5,545 nt of DNA from assembly GCA_028288545.1 (NCBI GenBank), contig JAQBNQ010000328.1, positions 1 to 5,545 of the forward strand, in the 5' to 3' direction. Under the pieces are notes generated by a model. That model was not told the DNA's origin. It did not search any database and saw only the letters and a list, made by a program, of their open reading frames with translations. The DNA comes from Bacteroidota bacterium. GTDB lineage: Bacteria > Bacteroidota > Bacteroidia > Chitinophagales > LD1. Both the position numbers and the translations under genes were made by a program. Shown here piece by piece: positions 1 through 5,545 of the stretch; the stretch's first letter is position 1, and each line of letters starts with the position of its first letter.

Positions 1-45
1 AATAGTTATCACCAGGTAATTATTTGAGTGGAACGGTTGAGTACA

Positions 46-1506
46 TCAATGCCCGACACTTAGAATTCCGTGCTTATATCGTTTTCCTGAACGGCCTTCA
101 ACAAGAATGCTGTTTGGAGATGGTTTGCCGCAATCTCGAAGCTCCCAAATAGTTTTGTTTAGGTTTTGGTCATATCCTGCGTCAAACGATTTTAACTCTC
201 CATCTTCGCTAATAACACCTACATGATATTCATTTTTTGGGTAATCGCCGGCAGAATAAATGAAAATTGTTTTTTCTCCTATCTGGTCTGCGGAACTTAA
301 AACGGGACTTGCCATGTTCCCTTTAAATTCGTCATTTACTACCAAATCGTATTTTTTGTGAAGCGTATTATCAATTCCCACAACGATTCTTTCATTACAA
401 TGTGGTTCGCTTATTGTAGTTCCGTTGCTGTAATACTTAACCGTATTATAAGTCCTGTTAATGATCAAAGTAACAGTACCAGCCTCTGACAATAATAAAT
501 TTGCCAGGCGGTAGTGCAGGCCCTCTATACTGTTGCCATCGTCGCCCGGTAATTTGTCGAGTACATTATTTTTAAACGGAAATAATACCGGTTTGGAGGC
601 CTTCATTTCTTTAGTGTCAAAACTCAGCGCATAGGTTCCGCTGATCCTTAATTTTGGGTCATTGTTATCCACGTAAGCGCCTGCAATAACAAGGCTGCCG
701 TCGGGCTTCACGAAAGCACTTCCATTTAATATATCAGCATGATAGCCTAAATCAAATTTTATTTCTTTAAAATCATTTTGTGTAATTACAAATATTTTGG
801 AGGCATCATAAACCCTGGCGGAAATAATTACCGTTTGGCCATCCTCGCTCAATTGCACACTCTGAATACTGGTCTTTTCCGCCGGGTACGGAACACTTTG
901 CTGCTTTTTCCATTTTACATTCAATGTCTCATCGAAAACTGTTATTGCATAATTTTCCATGGGTTTATCCTTATCCTGAGAATGAATATGGACCAGTAGG
1001 GTCCGGGACTTATTGGTACGAATCCTTTCTTCAGTTACACCGGTCCGGTCGCTCGCATCGAAAATTTCTCCCAGGGTAGGCATGTTAAACTGCGAAGAGG
1101 CAACCAACTTGGGCTCGGACAAGCCGAGATCTTTATTCAATTTACTGAAGACAAGTTCGATGGTTTTGTCTTTCATATTATAGGCCTGGAAAGTCAGATA
1201 CTCGTAGTTTTTTGTATGTATAAAATGCTTCACCTGCATTCCTTTAAAACCTCCAATCTTTTGGCCCTTATAGGTGGCATCCATTTCCTTTTCGCCTATC
1301 TTAGTATGTTGAGTATCAAATTTTGTGATCTTGGGGTTCTTGTATGTGGTAAGGATATAGTAGCAATTATCGCCGGTGGCAGAAATAAATGCCGAATTCA
1401 TTAGTGCGCCCACATCACCAATTGGTCCCCAACTTATATTGGCATTTTGCGCCGAAAGCAACAATGTTCCGAAACAGCTAAAAACTACCATTAACAATTT
1501 TGTCAT
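46..1506 (-). CDS. Secreted beta-propeller-like protein of unknown function
   Basis: A 486-residue protein that I cannot assign to a named family. Residues 1-20 form a signal peptide (Lys3, hydrophobic stretch about 4-18, then LSA-Q), so it is probably cleaved near residue 19-21 and exported. Cys11 sits inside the hydrophobic core and does not form a proper lipobox. The mature part has recurring strand-turn-strand units in which an internal 'FD' or 'ID' is followed by a 'Lxxxxxx' strand: FDETLNVKW at 191-199, FDTKEMKAS at 296-304 and IDNTLHKKYDL at 378-388. Each is followed by a 'sxdG' turn and a hydrophobic strand (221-230, 268-276, 340-349, 433-438). This is the usual look of Bacteroidota propeller proteins, but blade number is not clear. 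There is no type IX secretion C-terminal domain and no catalytic motif. ATG at 1506 is supported by an in-frame stop at 1516-1518 just upstream and by the signal peptide. No Shine-Dalgarno is seen; the leader is AT-rich. The gene is divergent from the ASST-family gene. Confidence 0.85.
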   Translation of the reverse strand: MTKLLMVVFSCFGTLLLSAQNANISWGPIGDVGALMNSAFISATGDNCYYILTTYKNPKITKFDTQHTKIGEKEMDATYKGQKIGGFKGMQVKHFIHTKNYEYLTFQAYNMKDKTIELVFSKLNKDLGLSEPKLVASSQFNMPTLGEIFDASDRTGVTEERIRTNKSRTLLVHIHSQDKDKPMENYAITVFDETLNVKWKKQQSVPYPAEKTSIQSVQLSEDGQTVIISARVYDASKIFVITQNDFKEIKFDLGYHADILNGSAFVKPDGSLVIAGAYVDNNDPKLRISGTYALSFDTKEMKASKPVLFPFKNNVLDKLPGDDGNSIEGLHYRLANLLLSEAGTVTLIINRTYNTVKYYSNGTTISEPHCNERIVVGIDNTLHKKYDLVVNDEFKGNMASPVLSSADQIGEKTIFIYSAGDYPKNEYHVGVISEDGELKSFDAGYDQNLNKTIWELRDCGKPSPNSILVEGRSGKRYKHGILSVGH

Positions 1507-1523
1507 ATTACAATTTTAACTGC

Positions 1524-1540
1524 TAAAATATTATATTTTA
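1524..1540. repeat. 17-bp perfect AT-only palindrome
   Basis: The arms TAAAATAT (1524-1531) and ATATTTTA (1533-1540) are exact reverse complements around a single central base at 1532. The site lies 18 bases upstream of the minus-strand ATG at 1506. The size and odd-centred symmetry resemble a dimeric-repressor operator or a -10 region. Being only A and T in an AT-rich spacer, it could also be chance. Confidence 0.45.
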
Positions 1541-1568
1541 TAGATAAAGCTATTCCTCTTTTATTTTT

Positions 1569-1599
1569 TTAAGCGGCAACTTTAAAAATTGCCGCTTAA
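1569..1599. repeat. 11-bp perfect inverted repeat (stem-loop or operator)
   Basis: The arms TTAAGCGGCAA (1569-1579) and TTGCCGCTTAA (1589-1599) match perfectly across a 9-base A/T-rich loop (1580-1588). The stem core AGCGGCAA is the most GC-rich part of the spacer. It is not a convincing intrinsic terminator: on the plus strand only a short run (TTAATTT) closes and follows the stem, and on the minus strand the stem is followed by an A run. It also lies between divergent starts, 30 bases before the ATG at 1630. An operator for one or both genes, or a hairpin in the 5' leader of either transcript, is more likely. The symmetry is directly visible; the role is inferred. Confidence 0.7.
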
Positions 1600-1629
1600 T
1601 TTGCACCATAAATATTAAAAATCGCTTTG

Positions 1630-3387
1630 ATGAAATTCCGGATTCTCCTGGTTCCTGCAATAGTATTTTATCATTTCCTTGCGGAGGCGCAATTGGTACC
1701 TGCACCGGGCGCTAAACTGAACTATACCCAGATAATGTTCGAATATCCAAAAGTAAAGGATGCCGAAATGTACGTTGTACAGGTAAGCAAAGAAAGCGAA
1801 ACATTTAATGGTGCGATGGAACAAAAGGATTCCTCTATAGCGACAATGATTAACGGTCTTGATTTTGGGTTTAAATATCAATGGCGTTATGCTGGTATTA
1901 AAAACGGAAATGTGTTACCGTGGAATGGTCCCTATAATTTTGAAACCATCTCCGATTCTTTTTTTGGACAAAGCATTATGAGTTTGCATGTTTTGCGAAA
2001 CGATACTTCGAAAACAGGTGGCTTAATTGCTATGGATTGTACACACTCGGTATTGGATAGAACCGGAAAGGTGATATGGTATCTGCCAAAGATAAACTGG
2101 CGACTTACCCCGGTTAGAAAGAAATTTGAAATGCGACCGCAGATTTTGGATATGAAAATCACGCCTTACGGCACGGTTACTTTTCTTTCTGATTCGGATG
2201 CTTTTGAAAGCGACCTGCAGGGAAATATTATTTGGAAGGCACCAAATGATGGAAAAATTTCGGGCAACAATAACGAGGCGTATAATCACGATTTTAAACG
2301 GCTACCCAACGGAAACTATATGGTTTTGGGTGTGCAACAATGGAAGAAACTTCCAACGACTTACGATTCCGTTTTAATGAACAAAAAATTTCCTTTTCGC
2401 CAGGTTAGAAATGGTAAAGAATATGCCAAGGTTGAATTTGGCACGGTCATAGAATATAATAAGAGAAAGGAAATAGTTTGGAGTTGGAACTCTGATAACT
2501 ATTTTGACAAGGACTGGCGTTCGCCTGAACGCGATTCATCGGATTATGAGTTGCGGGCGCATATGAATGCTTTTAGCGTGGATAATAAAAATGAATTTGT
2601 GTATGGCGGTTTTAGAGATATTGACCGGATAATAAAGATCAATAAAAAAACGGGACAGGTAGTCAATAGCTGGGGCTCAAAAATGCCTTCGGGCGAAGCC
2701 AGGGAACCGGGCTATTTTCATAAGCAACATGATGCAAGGATATTGAATGACGGTACTATCGCCGTTTTTAATAACGATAACACACCAGTTGATAGTCCCT
2801 CATCGGTTATCATTTTTTCGCAACCTACAGCCAATCAAAAGAGCGAAGTAAAATGGCAATTTGTATGTTCTTTTGATACCATGGCTGGATACCGTCATGG
2901 AGGAAATGGAGGGAATGTGGAAGAACTATCTAATCATCATTTTTTAGTTTGTATGGGTAACGGCGACCGTATTTTTGAAATAACCCGCGACAAACAAATT
3001 GTTTGGGATGGAATAGTGGAAAGCCCCGAAAGTTCTACTTATCTTTTTACTCATCGCCTGTACCGTGCACATTATATTTCCTCCCTGTACCCTTGCTACT
3101 TTACGTGTGAAACCAATTCAGATACTGTTACTCAAAAGACTTCTGCGTTTACACTAAAGGTTTTCAATGAGGGAACTGATGATGATTCTTATTTAATAAA
3201 AATATCTTCGGGCAAGGGCGCTTATCAAAAGCAAATTACAACTTCTGTTTTGCATAGCAATCGCTCGGCAAGTTTTGATGTAACTCCTGTAAAAGCAACC
3301 TCAGGTCCTGATAAAATTCAAATTGTGGTTCAATCAAAGACAAATCCTGATTTGGAAAGGAAAATATTTGTGCAGTTTAGGAATTAA
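1630..3387 (+). CDS. Secreted arylsulfotransferase (ASST)-family protein
   Basis: A 585-residue exported protein of the aryl-sulfate sulfotransferase family, periplasmic or secreted propeller enzymes that move sulfate from one phenol to another without PAPS. Residues 1-20 are a signal peptide ending AEA-Q. Residues about 22-107 look like a fibronectin III/Ig domain (paired tryptophans, GPYNFET end). The ASST propeller runs about 108-490. Key residues, in family order: His220 (YNHDFKRLPNGNY), His311 and Asn313 (AHMNAF), Arg329 (GGFR) and His367 (KQHDARILNDG). These correspond by order to His252, His356, Asn358, Arg374 and the sulfated His436 of the uropathogenic E. coli enzyme. The 18-residue His-to-Arg gap is identical, but the Arg-to-last-His gap is shorter (38 against 62). 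Residues about 491-585 form a further Ig-like domain. I chose ATG 1630 over the TTG at 1627, since TTG-ATG are adjacent and an in-frame stop lies at 1609-1611. The natural substrate is unknown. No DsbL/DsbI pair is adjacent. Confidence 0.88.
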   Translation: MKFRILLVPAIVFYHFLAEAQLVPAPGAKLNYTQIMFEYPKVKDAEMYVVQVSKESETFNGAMEQKDSSIATMINGLDFGFKYQWRYAGIKNGNVLPWNGPYNFETISDSFFGQSIMSLHVLRNDTSKTGGLIAMDCTHSVLDRTGKVIWYLPKINWRLTPVRKKFEMRPQILDMKITPYGTVTFLSDSDAFESDLQGNIIWKAPNDGKISGNNNEAYNHDFKRLPNGNYMVLGVQQWKKLPTTYDSVLMNKKFPFRQVRNGKEYAKVEFGTVIEYNKRKEIVWSWNSDNYFDKDWRSPERDSSDYELRAHMNAFSVDNKNEFVYGGFRDIDRIIKINKKTGQVVNSWGSKMPSGEAREPGYFHKQHDARILNDGTIAVFNNDNTPVDSPSSVIIFSQPTANQKSEVKWQFVCSFDTMAGYRHGGNGGNVEELSNHHFLVCMGNGDRIFEITRDKQIVWDGIVESPESSTYLFTHRLYRAHYISSLYPCYFTCETNSDTVTQKTSAFTLKVFNEGTDDDSYLIKISSGKGAYQKQITTSVLHSNRSASFDVTPVKATSGPDKIQIVVQSKTNPDLERKIFVQFRN

Positions 3388-4921
3388 CAGCATTTGCACA
3401 AGCCATTCCATCCATCGCCGCGCTTACAATGCCGCCTGCGTATCCTGCTCCTTCTCCGCAGGGAAATAAATTGCTTATTTGCGGATGCCTGAATGTTTCT
3501 TTATCCCGTGGAATACGCACGGGGCTGGATGTGCGGCTTTCAACGCCCACAAGAACGGCTTCATTGGTTCGGTAGCCCCTCATCTTATTCCCAAAATCAA
3601 TTAACCCCTGTTTAAGGCTTTTGGAAATAAATGAGGGTAGAATATCCGACAGTTCAGCAGGGATGATTCCGGGCACGTAACTACAATCGGGAAGATCAGA
3701 CGAAAGTTTATCTTGAATAAAATCTTCCATGCGTTGGGCGGGTGCCTTAATGCTTCCGGTTGCTGAAAAAGCTTTTTGCTCAATTTGTTTTTGCAATTGC
3801 AGCGCCGCTAAGGGGCCATGCTCTTTCAAATGGATCCAGTTTTCGGGGTTAACTGCTACCACTATACCGCTATTTGCAAACCGCCCATTGCGCTTGCTTG
3901 GACTCCATCCATTTACAACAGTTTCGCCCGGCGATGTTGAGGCTGGAGCAATGATACCACCCGGGCACATACAAAATGAAAACACGCCACGCCCCAGTGC
4001 CTGTGTAACCAAACTGTAGGATGATGGGGGAAGAAATTCCCCTCGCAACATTCTCTTGTATTGAATACTGTCAATTAATGTTTGCTCATGCTCTATGCGC
4101 ACCCCAACGGCAAAGGGTTTTGCTTCAATTAATATGCTTTCCTTATTCAATAGTTCAAAAATATCGCGGCTACTGTGACCGGTTGCCAATATTACATGCT
4201 GACAATCAAATTCGGAACCATCGGCACATAACAGACTTTTCATTGTTCCATCCTTAATATTAAAGCCACTGACCCGTTTATTAAAATGCACCTCTCCGCC
4301 TTTTTCTAAAATAGTGCGGCGCATATTTTCAATTATACCTGGTAATTTGTTGGTGCCGATGTGCGGATGCGCTTCGTAACCGATGCGTTCGTTAGCTCCG
4401 TGTTGAATAAAAACATCCAGTACTTTTTTTATGTCGCCACGCTTTGTACTGCGGGTGTACAACTTTCCATCGCTGTATGTACCTGCCCCGCCTTCGCCAA
4501 AACAGTAATTGCTATCGGGATTAACAATTAGTTTCCGGTTAATATCGGCAAGGTCGCGCCGGCGCTCCTGTACATCTTTCCCCCGTTCAATAATTATAGG
4601 TTTAATACCCAGTTCCAGCAATTGCAGCGCAGCATATATACCACCGGGACCGAAGCCAATGATGTGACATGTTTTTGAATTGGAAACGGTTAGTGGTTTA
4701 AACGTTCTCAATTCAGCGCTAAAGGTTTCATCAGGCTGAAAAATTTCAACTTTCAGCAAAACGATGATTTGCGTTTTCCTGGCATCCAGAGATTTACGCA
4801 CAATTCGCAAATGGGCAATTTGCTCTAATGGAAGGCGGGCCATGTCGGCGGCTTGCCATTTAATTTCATCTTCAGATGCAGCCTGTTCAGGCGTTAGTTT
4901 TAATTCGAGTGTTATAGGCAT
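3377..4921 (-). CDS. FAD-dependent dehydrogenase, COG2509 type
   Basis: A 514-residue cytoplasmic flavoprotein with no signal peptide. Residues 1-80 form a small alpha/beta N-terminal domain typical of this group. The Rossmann dinucleotide-binding fold follows: IIGFGPGG (87-94, GxGxxG) with the ribose-binding Glu112 in IIIERG. Other family signatures are FGEGGAGTYSDGKL (141-154), the second nucleotide-binding strand VILATGHSS (243-251), FCMCPGG with paired cysteines 317 and 319, ESRTSSPVRIPRD (461-473), and the C-terminal FAD-contacting motif PCGEGAGYAGGIVSAAMDG (487-505). The gene appears full length and intact. The exact substrate is not established for this family, which is annotated only as a putative NAD(P)/FAD-dependent dehydrogenase. 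ATG 4921 is the first start after an in-frame stop at 4937-4939, and a good candidate promoter lies just upstream. Its stop overlaps the end of the convergent ASST-family gene. Confidence 0.93.
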   Translation of the reverse strand: MPITLELKLTPEQAASEDEIKWQAADMARLPLEQIAHLRIVRKSLDARKTQIIVLLKVEIFQPDETFSAELRTFKPLTVSNSKTCHIIGFGPGGIYAALQLLELGIKPIIIERGKDVQERRRDLADINRKLIVNPDSNYCFGEGGAGTYSDGKLYTRSTKRGDIKKVLDVFIQHGANERIGYEAHPHIGTNKLPGIIENMRRTILEKGGEVHFNKRVSGFNIKDGTMKSLLCADGSEFDCQHVILATGHSSRDIFELLNKESILIEAKPFAVGVRIEHEQTLIDSIQYKRMLRGEFLPPSSYSLVTQALGRGVFSFCMCPGGIIAPASTSPGETVVNGWSPSKRNGRFANSGIVVAVNPENWIHLKEHGPLAALQLQKQIEQKAFSATGSIKAPAQRMEDFIQDKLSSDLPDCSYVPGIIPAELSDILPSFISKSLKQGLIDFGNKMRGYRTNEAVLVGVESRTSSPVRIPRDKETFRHPQISNLFPCGEGAGYAGGIVSAAMDGMACANAVNS

Positions 4922-4948
4922 GGTTAGGTTTTTATCCTAAAAGCAGCA

Positions 4949-4980
4949 CAAAGATAAAATGATTACTCATGTTGCGCAAT
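4949..4980 (-). promoter_or_regulatory. Bacteroidota-type promoter for the FAD-dehydrogenase gene
   Basis: Read on the minus strand, ATTG (4980-4977) is followed after 20 bases by TATCTTTG (4956-4949). The second element matches the Bacteroidota -7 consensus TAnnTTTG at every fixed position, and the first supplies the TTG of the -33 element at the expected distance. Transcription would begin around 4940-4945, giving a leader of roughly 20-25 bases before ATG 4921. Derived from pattern match only. Confidence 0.6.
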
Positions 4981-4991
4981 GAAGCAACTTG
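4968..4991. repeat. Imperfect inverted repeat between divergent promoters
   Basis: The arms CATGTTGC (4968-4975) and GCAACTTG (4984-4991) pair at seven of eight positions across an 8-base spacer. The element covers the candidate -33 regions of both the leftward promoter (4977-4980) and the rightward one (4988-4991). That would suit a regulator acting on both genes. With short arms, chance is a real alternative. Confidence 0.35.
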
Positions 4992-5018
4992 TCCGGCATC
5001 TTTTTTGTTGTATTTTTA
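4988..5018 (+). promoter_or_regulatory. Candidate promoter for the 3'-partial exported-protein gene
   Basis: CTTG (4988-4991) is followed after 19 bases by TATTTTTA (5011-5018). This matches TAnnTTTG except at the last base, with TTG at the proper -33 spacing. Transcription would begin near 5023-5026, leaving a short A/T-only leader of about ten bases before ATG 5035. Weaker than the leftward promoter because the region is T-rich. Confidence 0.38.
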
Positions 5019-5034
5019 AAATATAATAATTCAT

Positions 5035-5545
5035 ATGCAAAATTTTCTTTTAAAAACGCTCGTTGCAGTAATCATTTCGTCGGTTTTTTATCAAATCACT
5101 TATGGCCAGGGCGATAATAAAATTGATACCCTGATACTTAATAATAACGAACATGTCATCGGGCAGGTAGAAAATCTTTACGAGATAATTACCCAGGATG
5201 GCAATATCATCAAAAAGGAATTTAAGATAGACACGGCCTGGTCAAAAAAAATAAGTGTGCCGCTTAGCGAGGTGAAATATGTTAAGGCCTATGGCACCAC
5301 TTTCGAACAGGTTGAATTAAATGGGGGTGCGCATCAATTGTTAGAGGTGGTATCAAAAGGCAAAGCGACTCTTTACTTGTGGAGAAAAATTACACTGGTT
5401 CCCGGAGCTTCCATGGTAAATCCGTTTAATGAAAACAAAAGCTTTAAGCCAGCCAGCGGAATTATTACCGAAAGTGAAATGGAAACTTATATCGTTTTTG
5501 AAAAGGACAAAATGAATTACCTGACGCCTTTGTTTGTAAAGAGAA
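5035..5545 (+). CDS. Exported protein of unknown function, 3' end outside window
   Basis: An open frame of 170 complete codons that runs off the window edge, so its C-terminal length is unknown. Residues 1-24 form a signal peptide: Lys7, hydrophobic stretch 8-18, then ITYG-Q, with likely cleavage near residue 23-25. The mature part starts with a beta-rich stretch of the form 'DTLILNNNEHVIGQVENL' (31-48), then a 'PLSEVKYVKAYG' turn (76-87), then alternating strands (LLEVVSKGKATLYLWRKI, 102-119). This resembles a common class of Bacteroidota exported proteins that open with 'GDTLxGxI' strands and contain a 'G(K)xxLY' strand; none that I know has a defined function. ATG 5035 is the only reasonable start, because an in-frame TAA lies at 5017-5019 and the signal peptide begins there. 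The gene is divergent from the FAD-dehydrogenase gene, with a 113-bp spacer. Confidence 0.8.
   Translation, partial: MQNFLLKTLVAVIISSVFYQITYGQGDNKIDTLILNNNEHVIGQVENLYEIITQDGNIIKKEFKIDTAWSKKISVPLSEVKYVKAYGTTFEQVELNGGAHQLLEVVSKGKATLYLWRKITLVPGASMVNPFNENKSFKPASGIITESEMETYIVFEKDKMNYLTPLFVKR

Larger units (their letters stand above)
1507..1629. promoter_or_regulatory. Divergent intergenic spacer with two palindromes
   Basis: This 123-bp AT-rich spacer must contain the promoters of both the minus-strand propeller gene and the plus-strand ASST-family gene. I found several near matches to the Bacteroidota -7 element TAnnTTTG, for example 1532-1539 and 1562-1569 on the plus strand. None has a TTG at the expected 19-21 base distance, so no promoter is placed. 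Two perfect inverted repeats lie inside and are listed separately. Confidence 0.5.

Noticed and set aside
1..48. The frame of the minus-strand propeller gene stays open past its TGA (46-48) to the window edge, suggesting a possible nonsense mutation or read-through.
   Set aside because: Only 15 codons remain, which stay open by chance fairly often. The protein already ends in a natural-looking final beta strand, and the extra residues show no recognisable motif.
1569..1600. Stem-loop as a rho-independent terminator.
   Set aside because: It lies between divergent gene starts, and neither strand has a proper T run after the stem; the long T run lies before the stem on the plus strand.
1600..1629. 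TTTG (1600-1603) and TCGCTTTG (1622-1629) as a promoter for the ASST-family gene.
   Set aside because: The start of transcription would fall after the ATG at 1630, and no other start codon preserves the signal peptide.
1627..1629. TTG as the start codon of the ASST-family gene.
   Set aside because: An ATG follows immediately and is far more likely; using TTG would only add one residue.
1615..2289. Minus-strand open frames opposite the ASST-family gene.
   Set aside because: They are shadows of a clear secreted enzyme; the translations look random and carry no plausible start context.
3729..4257. Plus-strand open frames opposite the flavoprotein gene (3729-4019 and 4021-4257).
   Set aside because: They lie wholly inside a well-supported conserved gene on the other strand, and their translations show no domain or signal-peptide pattern.
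1..5545. CRISPR array, insertion sequence, tRNA, rRNA or phage-like genes.
   Set aside because: I found no regularly spaced repeats, terminal inverted repeats with a transposase, or RNA gene signatures, and nearly all of the window is accounted for by the four genes.

Overview
The window looks like chromosomal DNA from a member of the Bacteroidota, perhaps the Chitinophagales/Sphingobacteriales side, though the genus cannot be read from it. Three of the four genes encode exported proteins, and two of their signal peptides end in the '-AQ' cleavage motif common in that phylum. None of the starts has a clear Shine-Dalgarno sequence; the leaders are AT-rich. The intergenic region before the oxidoreductase carries an exact TAnnTTTG (-7) element with a TTG about 20 bases upstream, which is the Bacteroidota sigma-factor pattern.

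Layout. Positions 46-1506 (minus) encode a secreted, probably beta-propeller protein of unknown function. A 123-bp divergent spacer (1507-1629) holds two perfect palindromes. Positions 1630-3387 (plus) encode a secreted arylsulfotransferase (ASST)-family protein with an extra Ig-like domain at each end. Its last 11 bases overlap tail-to-tail with a minus-strand gene (3377-4921) for a COG2509-type FAD-dependent dehydrogenase. A second divergent spacer (4922-5034) contains candidate back-to-back promoters with an imperfect inverted repeat between them. It leads into a plus-strand gene (5035 to the window end) for another exported protein of unknown function, cut by the window edge.

The genes alternate in strand (-, +, -, +), so no two share a transcript and no operon is visible. 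The most distinctive gene is the ASST-family protein. The three histidines, the asparagine and the arginine expected for PAPS-independent sulfate transfer can all be located. It lacks the DsbL/DsbI partners that accompany ASST in enterobacteria, at least within this window. Its divergent neighbour is also a predicted secreted propeller, and the two might be co-regulated through the palindromes between them; this is inference. The cytoplasmic flavoprotein has no obvious functional link to its neighbours. I see no mobile element, CRISPR array, tRNA or rRNA, and nothing that clearly amounts to a new multi-gene system.
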